A stretch of DNA of 64,000 nucleotides from Fibrobacter sp. (lineage in GTDB: Bacteria > Fibrobacterota > Fibrobacteria > Fibrobacterales > Fibrobacteraceae): the NCBI GenBank assembly GCA_017642335.1, contig JAGCPF010000025.1:1-64000 (forward strand), read 5' to 3'. Below, in pieces: positions 51,518-59,665 of the stretch. The notes beneath the pieces are model-generated. The model was given only the letters and a program-made list of their open reading frames with translations. It was not told the origin of the DNA and did not search any database. How positions within the stretch are numbered: position 1 is the stretch's first letter; every line of letters begins with the position of its first letter. The position numbers were made by a program, and so were the translations under genes.

Positions 51518-52573
51518 TCAGGGCTTCAGCGCAAGAAGTTCGGCTTCGGAGACATTCATCTTCTTGGCAATGCGCTTCACGAAAAGTCTCATTTTCTTCT
51601 CGCTATTCGCCTGCTCTTGTAGAATTCCAACTTTTAGACCTTCCTCGCGGCCAACTTTCCGGCCCTCTTCAACGCCAACTTTCCGGCCCTCTTCAACGCC
51701 TAATTCACAGCCAACTTTCCGGCCTTCCTCGAGGCCTTTTCGGCGGCCGACAGCCTTAGCCTTGCGTTCAGCGTCGGCGATGCTGACGAAACCCATCCGC
51801 TGTCCAATGCTTTTGAAAGCCATAGCCATCTCCTTGACCAAGTTGCGGTCGACGTACGATTTTAAATATAATTCAATTTTCTTCACAACGGTAGCCCTTG
51901 TGTCGTTGTCGAGCCTGTCGAGCAGCAAGGTCAGAATGGTACCCGCACCGCGGAGCCCGTCGGGATCGTAGGCATGCTTCATCACCAGCGTGCCGATGGC
52001 GGCCACCGCATTGTCCGCGTCCTTGCAGTCCGTATCGCGTATGTTTGCCAGGTTCACCATCGCGCATTCGAACGGGAGGTCGCCCCCGCTGAACTCTGCA
52101 AACCGCTTCTTCCTGAAATCGTTGACGGGATCCCAGTCGGTTTTCCCGTTGTAGATGATGATGGCCTTCGTGGGGAGCCACATGAAGTCGGAGCGGCTCT
52201 TGTTCACCATCACCTCGAAAACGTAGCGGTAGATCTGCGCGAGGACGTCGTCTTTCTTGACGGACTTGTGCTCGAGTAAAATCCCAACGAACGCGTCTGG
52301 CCCGCCGGTGAGCGACTTCGCCTTGAACGCCAGGTCGGCCTCGCCCTGCTCGCCCACGGAACTGAACCTGCCTGGGATGGGCTCCAGGCTCTCCATGTCG
52401 ACATTCGAGAGCATCCTGCGGAGGGCCGGTGTCCTGCGCTGCGCGAGCTTCAGGAGCGCATTCGTGTTCTCCGGGATGCAGTAGATGTAGCGGAAGAACG
52501 GGTCGTGCTTGCGGCGGGTCGTCTCCGCCTTGACCTTCGCCCTGACAGTCGCCCTGGTCGTTTTTTTTGCCAT
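51518..52573 (-). CDS. Rpn-family PD-(D/E)XK nuclease / transposase-like protein
   Basis: A 351-residue protein of the Rpn (recombination-promoting nuclease)/PDDEXK transposase-like family. The N-terminal basic segment (KKTTRATVRAKVKAETTRRK) leads to the conserved HDPFFRYIYCIPENTNALLK; the nuclease core has GEADLAFKAKSLTG and VGILLEHKSVKKDDVLAQIYRY, giving the D...E-x-K site. A charged tail is built of repeated (E)EGRKVG units, encoded by 24-bp repeats at 51627-51734. No terminal inverted repeats or target duplication were seen, so it is not a classical insertion sequence. Rpn proteins promote recombination; some act in phage defence. Confidence 0.85.
   Translation of the reverse strand: MAKKTTRATVRAKVKAETTRRKHDPFFRYIYCIPENTNALLKLAQRRTPALRRMLSNVDMESLEPIPGRFSSVGEQGEADLAFKAKSLTGGPDAFVGILLEHKSVKKDDVLAQIYRYVFEVMVNKSRSDFMWLPTKAIIIYNGKTDWDPVNDFRKKRFAEFSGGDLPFECAMVNLANIRDTDCKDADNAVAAIGTLVMKHAYDPDGLRGAGTILTLLLDRLDNDTRATVVKKIELYLKSYVDRNLVKEMAMAFKSIGQRMGFVSIADAERKAKAVGRRKGLEEGRKVGCELGVEEGRKVGVEEGRKVGREEGLKVGILQEQANSEKKMRLFVKRIAKKMNVSEAELLALKP
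51627..51734. repeat. 24-bp tandem repeats inside the Rpn-type gene
   Basis: Two identical 24-mers (51651-51674 and 51675-51698), a degenerate one before (51627-51650), a 12-bp spacer and a degenerate one after (51711-51734). Each encodes the eight residues EEGRKVGx. Copy number may vary between strains without shifting the frame. Confidence 0.85.
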
Positions 52574-52810
52574 GTTGCCCTTTTGCCCGGATGCGGGCGT
52601 GCCTCGATATGTCGCGGCGGCCCCGCGCGGCGAACAGGGAACATTACCCCGTTTGCCCTATAAGACGCGGCTATGCGCGGTTTTGTCCGAAAAAAGTTGT
52701 AAATACGACTTTTTTTACAAAAACGGCTGACCATGCGGGGACCGGCGCATTACCCCAAATAAGGCGCATGGCGAAATAATCTTATATTTTGCAAAAAAAA
52801 GAGAATTTAT

Positions 52811-54073
52811 ATGACCCGTTTCGAAAAGAAAGTCTGGCTCAGCAGTCCCACGATGCACGGTGACGAAATCAAGTACGTGACCGAGGCCTACGAAACCAAT
52901 TGGATGAGCACCGTCGGCGCGAACATCAACGAGTTGGAACGAATCGCCGCCGAGAAGGTGGGCTGCAAGTACGCCGTCGCGCTTTCCGCGGGCACTGCTG
53001 CGCTGCACCTCTGCACCAAGCTCGCGGGCGAGGCCCTCTACGGTATGCCCAAGTTGGGCGAGGGGGCTCTGCGTGGCCGCAAGGTATTCTGCAGCGACAT
53101 GACCTTCGACGCGACGGTCAATCCCATCGCCTACGAGAACGGCGAGGCCGTGTTCATCGACACCGAGTACGATACCTGGAACATGGACCCGGCTGCACTC
53201 GAAAAAGCTTTTGAAATCTATCCCGACGTGCGCCTGGTGGTGCTCGTCCACCTGTACGGAACGCCCGGCAAGGTCGACGAAATCCGCGCCATCTGCAAAA
53301 AGCACGGCGCCCTCCTTATCGAAGACGCCGCCGAGAGCTTTGGCGCCACCTACAAGGGCGTACAGACCGGCAAGTTCGGCGACTACAGCGCCATCAGCTT
53401 CAACGGCAACAAGATCATCACCGGCTCTAGCGGCGGCATGTTCCTCACCGACAGCAGGGAAGACGCCGAGAAGGTGCGCAAGTGGAGCACGCAGTCCCGC
53501 GAGGCCGCCCCCTGGTACGAGCACGAGGAAGTCGGCTACAACTACCGCATGAGCAACGTCATCGCGGGAGTGGTCCGCGGCCAGATGCCCTACCTCGAGG
53601 AGCACATCGCCCAGAAACGCGCCATATACGAACGCTACCGCGAAGGGTTCAAGGGACTGCCCGTGCAGATGAACCCCTACGACGTCGTGAATTCCGTGCC
53701 GAACTTCTGGCTCAGCTGCATGATTATCGACAAGGACGCCATGTGCAGGCAGGTTCGCAGCGGCTCCGAGGCGCTGTATGTCCACGAGGCCGGCAAGAGC
53801 TGCCCCACCGAAATCCTCGAGAAAATCGCCGCCATGAACGCCGAAGGCCGCCCCATCTGGAAACCCATGCACATGCAGCCCATGTACATGAGCCACGCCT
53901 TCGTGACCGCGCAGGGCAACGGCCGCGCCCGCACCAACGCCTACATCGCGGGGGAATGCACGGACGCCGGAGCCGACATCTTCGCACGCGGGTTTTGCCT
54001 CCCGAGCGACAACAAGATGACCCCGGAACAGCAGGACGCCATCATCCAGACTATCCGGGATTGCTTTAAGTAA
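52811..54073 (+). CDS. DegT/DnrJ/EryC1-type sugar aminotransferase (EpsN/PglE-like)
   Basis: A 420-residue PLP enzyme that would transaminate a 4-keto (or 3-keto) nucleotide sugar. Features: WLSSPTMHGDEIKYVTEA start, ALSAGTAALHL, EDAAESFGATYKGVQTGKFG, and SFNGNKIITGSSGG with the PLP lysine (near residue 200), and a YNYRMSNVIAGVVRGQM segment near residue 245. It is closest in pattern to EpsN/PglE, which make UDP-4-amino-4,6-dideoxy sugars on the route to di-N-acetylbacillosamine. The PglC-like transferase at 55532 and the acetyltransferase at 57981 fit that pathway; a dehydratase (PglF) is not in the window. A 420-residue length is slightly above average. Confidence 0.88.
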   Translation: MTRFEKKVWLSSPTMHGDEIKYVTEAYETNWMSTVGANINELERIAAEKVGCKYAVALSAGTAALHLCTKLAGEALYGMPKLGEGALRGRKVFCSDMTFDATVNPIAYENGEAVFIDTEYDTWNMDPAALEKAFEIYPDVRLVVLVHLYGTPGKVDEIRAICKKHGALLIEDAAESFGATYKGVQTGKFGDYSAISFNGNKIITGSSGGMFLTDSREDAEKVRKWSTQSREAAPWYEHEEVGYNYRMSNVIAGVVRGQMPYLEEHIAQKRAIYERYREGFKGLPVQMNPYDVVNSVPNFWLSCMIIDKDAMCRQVRSGSEALYVHEAGKSCPTEILEKIAAMNAEGRPIWKPMHMQPMYMSHAFVTAQGNGRARTNAYIAGECTDAGADIFARGFCLPSDNKMTPEQQDAIIQTIRDCFK

Positions 54074-54106
54074 CCTTACCCTCGCCAGTCGATAGGGGAC
54101 ACAATC

Positions 54107-54237
54107 GTTGCGAATTTTTTCGCAACGAGGTTTTTCGCATTTTTTTGCCAAAAAATTGCTTGACGATGTTGCACGAAAAGGACAATTAAGTTATATTATT
54201 GAGTGATGCGAAATTTTTCGCAACGAGATTTTTCGCA
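54107..54237 (+). promoter_or_regulatory. Two 33-bp direct repeats bracketing the promoter of the 54.3 kb ATPase
   Basis: Copies at 54107-54139 and 54205-54237 agree at about 29 of 33 positions, 98 bp apart, each carrying a TTTTTCGCAACGAG core and a second TTTTTCGCA. Within copy 1, GTTGCGAA and TTCGCAAC make an inverted repeat. A promoter TTGCAC (54169-54174), 17 nt, TATATT (54192-54197) lies between the copies, with the predicted start at copy 2. Confidence 0.7.
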
Positions 54238-54263
54238 ATGTAACTTTTGGCGCTGGAGCGATT

Positions 54264-55328
54264 ATGAATCCTTTTAAATTTGGCACAATCGTAGAAGATG
54301 AATTCTTCACGGACCGCGTGAACGAACTGGAACAAATCAAGCAGATGCTTGATAGCGAGAATCACTTGGTCTTGATATCTCCGCGCAGGTTCGGCAAAAG
54401 TAGCCTGGTGGCAAAGACCCTGCAACAAATTGGTCGCCCGTCTATTACTATAGATTTCATGAAGGTCTTGAATGTGGAAGACCTGGCCGCTCAAATCTTG
54501 CGTCAGGTGTTCCGTCTTCACAAGTTTGAGAAGGTTAAGCACTTTATGAAACATTTTCGTGTCGTGCCCACGCTGTCGTACAATCCGCTGACTGACGGCA
54601 TGGATGTGAGCTTTGTCCCCTCGGTGGGTAAGGCCTCTGCTATGCTGGAAGATTCTATGGATTTGCTGGAAAAGGTGTCTTCTGCAAAGGAACGCCTCAT
54701 TGTGGTGTTCGACGAGTTCCAAGAGGTGAATTCTATCGACAAGAACCTGGCGAAGCAGCTGCGTGCCATTATGCAACGGCAGAAGGGGTTGAACTATATT
54801 TTCATGGGCAGCCAGGAATCCATGATGGAGGAAATTTTCGAAAAGAAAAAGTCCCCGTTTTTCCATTTCGGCGAACGCATGAACCTGAAGAAAATCCCGT
54901 ATGAGGATTTTTACGCCTATATCGAATGCCGCCTGCCCAAGATGCCTGCGGCACAGAAGGCGACCATTACCGAAGAAATCCTGAAGTTCACAAACGTTCA
55001 TCCCTACTATACACAGCAGCTAGCCTCCGCAGTCTATAATGCCATCACGTATGGCAAGATAACGGAAAATGTAGTTGCCTATGCCGTAAATAGGCAGGTG
55101 GAAGAGCATTCCCTGGACTACGAACGCCTTTGGGCGGGCATGAACCGCACCGACCGCAAGGTGTTGCTGACGCTAGCAAACAAGGGTAACCCCATAACCG
55201 ACAGGTCGGTACCCACAAGCACGTCGTTCAGTTCTATCAAGCGCCTGTTGAAGCAGGGGTATTTAATCAAGACAACCGGCTATGAGCTCGAAGACCCGTT
55301 CTTCGGCGAGTGGATATTGGGAAGTTGA
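54264..55328 (+). CDS. AAA ATPase of the archaeal-type (ATPase_2-like) family
   Basis: A 354-residue ATPase. NPFKFGTIVEDEFFTDRVNE leads to Walker A SPRRFGKSSL (about residues 39-48), Walker B RLIVVFDEFQEVNS and a sensor-like FMGSQESMMEE; then a winged-helix-like C-terminal domain (NRTDRKVLLTLANKGNP...IKRLLKQGYLIKTT). This is the layout of the PF01637/DUF234-like ATPases that often travel with mobile DNA and are linked to nuclease domains; here the nuclease end is absent. It stands alone inside a polysaccharide locus. It has a distinctive repeat-flanked promoter. Role unknown; it could be autoregulatory or a cargo gene. Confidence 0.8.
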   Translation: MNPFKFGTIVEDEFFTDRVNELEQIKQMLDSENHLVLISPRRFGKSSLVAKTLQQIGRPSITIDFMKVLNVEDLAAQILRQVFRLHKFEKVKHFMKHFRVVPTLSYNPLTDGMDVSFVPSVGKASAMLEDSMDLLEKVSSAKERLIVVFDEFQEVNSIDKNLAKQLRAIMQRQKGLNYIFMGSQESMMEEIFEKKKSPFFHFGERMNLKKIPYEDFYAYIECRLPKMPAAQKATITEEILKFTNVHPYYTQQLASAVYNAITYGKITENVVAYAVNRQVEEHSLDYERLWAGMNRTDRKVLLTLANKGNPITDRSVPTSTSFSSIKRLLKQGYLIKTTGYELEDPFFGEWILGS

Positions 55329-55531
55329 ACTGGCCCACAGATATTCTGAATGTCTTCTTTTGACCTTGTACATTTCCTATATTTGCCCAATATGTACGCC
55401 CGCTTCTTCAAATGCCCGATGTGTCATCCTGAGCGAAGAACCGCAAGGTTCGTAGTCGATATACGATACTTGGCAACTTGTTGCCTTAGTAGAGTTAGGT
55501 TCGAAGGAGCAGGATCCAGGGAGGTTGCATA
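55329..55531 (+). repeat. Dispersed-repeat-like segment before the sugar transferase gene
   Basis: Contains GTGTCATCCTGAGCGAAG and the small perfect stem GAACCGCAAGGTTC (55438-55451), a type of dispersed sequence seen in many genomes. A 60-codon frame across it (from 55350) has no family likeness. No terminator with a T-run follows the ATPase. Confidence 0.45.
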
Positions 55532-56218
55532 ATGTATGCACAATACATAAAACGACCCCTGGACTTCTGCTGCGCCGCTCTCGCCATCGTGTGCCTGAGC
55601 CCGCTGCTGGTCGCGCTCACCCTCCTTGGCGCAGTCAAGATGAAGGGCAATCCCTTCTTCACGCAGCCGCGCCCCGGGCTGAACGAGAAAATCTTCAGGC
55701 TCGTCAAGTTCCGCACCATGACCAACGAGAAGGACGCGAGCGGCAACCTGCTCCCCGACGACAAGCGCCTGAACGCCTACGGAAAGTTCCTCCGCTCCAC
55801 GAGCCTCGACGAACTCCCCGAACTCTTCAACATCCTCAAGGGCGACATGGCCGTCATCGGGCCGAGGCCGCAACTCGTGCGCGACATGGTCTTCATGACT
55901 CCCGAACAGCGCAAGCGCCACACCGTGCGCCAGGGCCTCAGCGGACTGGCGCAAATCAACGGCCGCAACGCCGTCACCTGGGAAGCGAAAATCGGCTACG
56001 ACCTCGAATATATCCGCAAAATCACCCTTTGGGGCGACATCAGGATCATCCTCGCCACGCTCGGCAAGGTGTTCAAGCGCGACGGAATTACCGAAGAAGG
56101 CTCCGACACCGCCACCGACCTCGGCGACTACCTGCTCGAAACCGGCAAAATTACCCGCGAACAGTACGACCAGGGCCAGGCCGAAGCCAAGCAGATCATC
56201 GCCTCGCAGCTTCGTTGA
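55532..56218 (+). CDS. Initiating sugar transferase (PglC/EpsL-like polyprenyl-phosphate transferase)
   Basis: A 228-residue monotopic membrane enzyme that moves a phosphosugar to undecaprenyl phosphate to start glycan assembly. It has the re-entrant N-terminal helix RPLDFCCAALAIVCLSPLL, then FFTQPRPGLNEKIFRLVKFR, catalytic Asp-Glu in TSLDELPELFNILKGDMAVIGPRP and a C-terminal half with RQGLSGLAQINGRNAVTWE, characteristic of PglC and EpsL (bacillosamine-type). The C-terminal 45 residues are an additional tail (EEGSDTATDLGDYLLETGKI). A GGGAGG lies 7 bases upstream of the start. It follows the ATPase but the real locus partners are 52811 and 57981. Confidence 0.92.
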   Translation: MYAQYIKRPLDFCCAALAIVCLSPLLVALTLLGAVKMKGNPFFTQPRPGLNEKIFRLVKFRTMTNEKDASGNLLPDDKRLNAYGKFLRSTSLDELPELFNILKGDMAVIGPRPQLVRDMVFMTPEQRKRHTVRQGLSGLAQINGRNAVTWEAKIGYDLEYIRKITLWGDIRIILATLGKVFKRDGITEEGSDTATDLGDYLLETGKITREQYDQGQAEAKQIIASQLR

Positions 56219-56263
56219 AGGCGCTTTCCATAAGTCACCAGTTTTCGTAACTGATAATCCACC

Positions 56264-56575
56264 TCATTTGTCAGGGTGGTATTTCTTCAGGAGTTCGATG
56301 TCGCGGAGTTTTTGGCCGAATTCGTCGTCGGCAGCGACCTTGAGCAGGTCCTTGTCCATGCCGTGGATAGCGTGGAGTACGGCCGCGTAAATTCCGATGG
56401 CGACCGCTGCGGAGCCCTTCTCGACAGCCCAGACCGAAGCCCGGCTGACATCCGCCCTTTCGGCGACCAGGGCAACGGAGATTTTGCGGCGCATGCGGGC
56501 AAGACGGATTTGCTCACCCATCTGTTCGAGAATCTTAGTTGTCTTCGGCAGCAATGTAACGCTTTTCTTTCCCAT
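56264..56575 (-). CDS. HipB-like HTH regulator without a HipA partner
   Basis: A 103-residue DNA-binding protein: KTTKILEQMGEQIRLARMRR then the HTH KISVALVAERADVSRASVWAVEKGSAAVAIG, and a helical end. This is the pattern of antitoxins that precede a HipA kinase. On this strand the next downstream DNA is the sugar transferase gene in the other direction, so no hipA follows. It is either a stand-alone regulator or the survivor of a lost pair. The frame begins at 56614, but ATG 56575 (MGKKSVTLLP) is the better start. Confidence 0.78.
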   Translation of the reverse strand: MGKKSVTLLPKTTKILEQMGEQIRLARMRRKISVALVAERADVSRASVWAVEKGSAAVAIGIYAAVLHAIHGMDKDLLKVAADDEFGQKLRDIELLKKYHPDK

Positions 56576-56724
56576 GGCGTTTATAAATATATATAGTTTA
56601 TAAATGAATGTCAATAAATATTGACAAAATGCAAGCCATGCTCGAAAAAAAGATTATGCCTGTTATTTCAAATGTGGAACATTGTCGCTCTGTGTAGAGT
56701 CAGTAGTTTCCTTTTTTGAAGCTA

Positions 56725-57717
56725 CTAATTTTTTGTTTTTTGTTTATCGGTTTTCTCAATTTGTTTTATTGAGTCAAGAAAAGCCTTTTCTACCGAAGAG
56801 AGTGTTTTTTGTTGATATTTGCGATATTCGCCCGTAGCCTTGTCAACAGCCTGTTCATGAGAAATAGAACCATTTCCCTTTAACAGTTTTTCTCCTCCAG
56901 CTGTCAAAATTTGGTCCAAATGCTTTGACCAATCAGCCATGGTCATCGGCTCACGACGTTCTGCTTTACGCTCAGCGAAATCCAAGTAACCAGACACAAT
57001 TTGTCCCATGGCACGGAGTTCTTTCTCATCAAGATAGTTTTTGGCAATGAGAGCGTCTTGAAGGCATGGCTTATCACCTGAAAAAGTGGTCAGTCCCATA
57101 AAAGCCTTTTCAGCATCGGCCCTGCTATAGATTACCTCAGCAGCAGTTTGTCCATGAACGGCAAAATGCATTTTGTTCTGTACTTTTTTGAAAAATAGAA
57201 TGGAGGTATCCGCATGAGGATCGTAATCGATACTTGTGGCATAAATGTCTAGCACCTGTCGATAAAATACCTTCTCGCTGGCACGGATATCGCGAATCCG
57301 GGCCATGAGTTCTTGCCAATAGTTTCCTCCACCTAAATTTTTCAGGCGTTCATCATCCAGAGTAAAACCCTTGCGAATGTACTCATTTAGCCGTTTGGTA
57401 GCCCACTGCCTAAATTGGGTGCCACGCAAAGATTTAACACGATAACCCACAGAAATGATGACATCGAGATTGTAAAAATTGGTCAATTTCGTCAAATTTT
57501 GCGTAAATTCGGAATTTCCGAATTTTCTCATTACCTGCGATTCAACGAGCTCGCCTTCCGCGAAAATATTCTTGATATGCTCATTGATCGTTGATTTTGA
57601 CTTGCCGAAAAGCGTCGCCATCTGGTCTTGCGTGAGCCAAGCCGTTTCGTCTTCAAAACGAACTTCTACGTTAATAGTCTCGTCGTCTGTTTTAAAAACA
57701 ACAATCTCGTTATTCAT
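56725..57717 (-). CDS. RhuM-family (Virulence_RhuM) protein
   Basis: A 330-residue cytoplasmic protein of the RhuM family. The N-terminus VEVRFEDETAWLTQDQMATL, GKSKSTINEHIKNIFAEGEL, and FYNLDVIISVGYRVKSLRGTQFRQWATKRL is the family core, with a DNA-binding-like first part. C-terminal helices (EKELRAMGQIVSGYLDFAERKAERR) follow. RhuM genes are commonly associated with pathogenicity islands or restriction-modification loci, but their function is not established. Start ATG 57717 is preferred over the GTG two codons before. It has lower GC than its flanks and sits among polysaccharide genes, both hints of transfer. Confidence 0.9.
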   Translation of the reverse strand: MNNEIVVFKTDDETINVEVRFEDETAWLTQDQMATLFGKSKSTINEHIKNIFAEGELVESQVMRKFGNSEFTQNLTKLTNFYNLDVIISVGYRVKSLRGTQFRQWATKRLNEYIRKGFTLDDERLKNLGGGNYWQELMARIRDIRASEKVFYRQVLDIYATSIDYDPHADTSILFFKKVQNKMHFAVHGQTAAEVIYSRADAEKAFMGLTTFSGDKPCLQDALIAKNYLDEKELRAMGQIVSGYLDFAERKAERREPMTMADWSKHLDQILTAGGEKLLKGNGSISHEQAVDKATGEYRKYQQKTLSSVEKAFLDSIKQIEKTDKQKTKN

Positions 57718-57870
57718 ATACACAAATGTACACTAAAATAATGGCTCTGTCAAGCCTTTTTGGATGGTTGCGTTAAAAATCTTTGTTTGCTGCAAATAGG
57801 CAACTGTTTCGATGGACGCCCCCGCGCGGCTTCTTACGGAATAATTACATTTTTTACTATATATTTGTTT

Positions 57871-57981
57871 AGACACAAACCGTCCGGATTCGCCGGACAC
57901 AACCATGGTTCGAGGCTGTTGCTTAACCGACTGCACATAGGATTTTTCATGCGTCGCGGAATGCTGGAAGGGGCTGACTGA
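57871..57981 (+). pseudogene. Possible 3' remnant of a lost gene upstream of the acetyltransferase
   Basis: A frame ending in NRLHIGFFMRRGMLEGAD, whose stop overlaps the acetyltransferase start (TGATG), just as in polysaccharide operons. The preceding bases (57720-57870) turn AT-rich and contain no clear N-terminal half, so the gene may have lost its 5' end when the RhuM cargo was inserted. The parent family is not recognised. Confidence 0.3.
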
Positions 57982-58571
57982 TGCTCTACAAGCTGGCCCA
58001 CATTCTCCGCGACAGGTTCGGGTTCCTCTGGAACATAATCGAATGGTGCAACGCGTTCGTGTTTGCGCTGACCCACCGGGCCGCCCTGAAAAAAATCCCC
58101 GGAATCCTGGAAGAATGCTCCGGGCAGTACACCCTGCGCATGGCCGAAGTAGCGGATGCGGAAGCGCTGGCGAACTTCTTCGCGGAACAGCCCGAGGAGG
58201 CGTTCGAATTCTTCAGGCCGCACGGGTTCGACAAGAAAACCCTGACGAAAATCATCCGGAACAAGGCCTTCCTGACCTTTCTGGTCCTTGATAACGAGAA
58301 GATTGTCGGATACTTCTTCTTGCGTTGCTTCGTGAACGGGAAGAGCTTCAGGGGCAAAATCGTGGATTACCGCTATAGGGGCAAGGGCATCGCGAAACTC
58401 GAAGGGCTCGCCATGACCAAGATTTCCACCGCGACAGGAATCCGCATGTTCGGCACGATTTCCCCGGACAACTATGCCTCGCTCGCATCCTCCAAGGCTG
58501 TGAACGAAGTAAAGATTGTAGAGACGCTGGATAACGGATATTATTACATTGAGTATTTGCCGAAGGATTAA
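57981..58571 (+). CDS. GNAT-type N-acetyltransferase (putative polysaccharide modification)
   Basis: A 196-residue protein. The N-terminal helix MLYKLAHILRDRFGFLWNII may be membrane-associated. The acetyltransferase-like core has TLRMAEVADAEALANFFAEQ, then FLVLDNEKIVGYFFLRCF and VDYRYRGKGIAKLEGLAMTKI, matching the acetyl-CoA binding region R-G-x-G of GNAT enzymes (about residues 132-137), with a C-terminal ASSKAVNEVKIV segment. It could acetylate an amino sugar made by the aminotransferase at 52811, as PglD does, although PglD itself is a hexapeptide enzyme and unrelated in fold. It overlaps the end of an upstream frame by TGATG. Confidence 0.7.
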   Translation: MLYKLAHILRDRFGFLWNIIEWCNAFVFALTHRAALKKIPGILEECSGQYTLRMAEVADAEALANFFAEQPEEAFEFFRPHGFDKKTLTKIIRNKAFLTFLVLDNEKIVGYFFLRCFVNGKSFRGKIVDYRYRGKGIAKLEGLAMTKISTATGIRMFGTISPDNYASLASSKAVNEVKIVETLDNGYYYIEYLPKD

Positions 58572-58574
58572 TCA

Positions 58575-59657
58575 ATGAAGGTCTTGATTTTGGCAAATAA
58601 ATCCACGGGATTGTATAAGTTTCGAGGCGAACTTCTCGAAGCTATGATTGCACGTAATTACGAAGTGTATATATCGGTTCCCGAAGGCGATTTTATTGCA
58701 GAATTGGAACAGATGGGGTGTAAATTTATAAATACCTCTGTTTCACGGAGAGGGGTAAATCCATTGACAGATTTATTTCTTCTTTGGCGTTACATAAAAA
58801 TAATAAAGAGAATAAACCCTGATTTAATTATAACATATACAATTAAACCTAATATATATGGAGGTTTAGCCGCACAGATAACACAAAAACAATATGCTGT
58901 TAATATAACAGGATTGGGAACAGCATTTGAAAGAGGGCATGCTGTTAGATATTTAGTGATTAATTTATACAAATACGCTCTAAAAAAGGCAAGGGTTATT
59001 TTCTTTGAGAATAGTGGTAATCGAGACGTATTGACGTCTTTAAAATGTTGCAAAAAAGAAAAAACGATTGTTCTTAATGGCGCTGGAGTAAATACCAATT
59101 TATTTAAATATCAGCCATATCCAAAAAATGATGTATTTAGATTTCTCTTTATTGGTCGAGTAATGAAAGAGAAAGGTGTTGACGAACTCTTTGAAAGTAT
59201 GAAACGACTGGTATCTGAAAAAAGAAAATGCTCTTTAGATGTAGTAGGGCCTTTTGAAGATGATTACGAAGAAAAAATAAGTCAATATGAACATGAGGGA
59301 TGGCTTCATTACTATGGTTATCAAAAGGATGTAAGAACATTTATTAATTCATGTGATTGCTTTGTTCTTCCAAGTTATCATGAGGGTATGGCTAATACGA
59401 ATTTGGAGTGCGCAAGTTCAGGTCGCCCTATAATTACCAGTAACATTCCAGGATGTAAAGAGGCCGTTATTGATGGAGTAAGCGGTTTTTTATGTGAAAT
59501 AAAAAATGTTGAAAGCCTCTATCAAGCTATGATTAAGATGAATGATTCTTCCACTAGCGAAAGAATTGTTATGGGTCGTGAAGGGCGCAAATACATGGAA
59601 TGTGTATTTGACAAAGAGAATGTTGTTAAGGAAACTCTAAAGGCTTTAATGTTGTAG
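58575..59657 (+). CDS. Family 4 glycosyltransferase (PglA-like)
   Basis: A 360-residue retaining GT-B enzyme. MKVLILANKSTGLYKFRGEL starts the N-terminal domain with the KSTGLYKFR pattern seen in PglA/capsular GalNAc transferases, followed by ITYTIKPNIYGGLAAQI and NITGLGTAFERG; the C-terminal domain has FLFIGRVMKEKGVDELFESM and PSYHEGMANTNLECASSGRP with the conserved Glu. It starts 3 bases after the acetyltransferase stop. From here codon use is AT-rich, in contrast with the preceding gene, so the foreign part of the locus begins here. Confidence 0.88.
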   Translation: MKVLILANKSTGLYKFRGELLEAMIARNYEVYISVPEGDFIAELEQMGCKFINTSVSRRGVNPLTDLFLLWRYIKIIKRINPDLIITYTIKPNIYGGLAAQITQKQYAVNITGLGTAFERGHAVRYLVINLYKYALKKARVIFFENSGNRDVLTSLKCCKKEKTIVLNGAGVNTNLFKYQPYPKNDVFRFLFIGRVMKEKGVDELFESMKRLVSEKRKCSLDVVGPFEDDYEEKISQYEHEGWLHYYGYQKDVRTFINSCDCFVLPSYHEGMANTNLECASSGRPIITSNIPGCKEAVIDGVSGFLCEIKNVESLYQAMIKMNDSSTSERIVMGREGRKYMECVFDKENVVKETLKALML

Positions 59658-59665
59658 ACGTATTT

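Noticed and set aside
51518..52573. A classical insertion sequence around the Rpn-type gene
   Set aside because: No terminal inverted repeats or target duplications seen; Rpn proteins are not DDE transposases.
55350..55532. A 60-codon frame before the sugar transferase
   Set aside because: Lies over dispersed-repeat sequence and has no family likeness.
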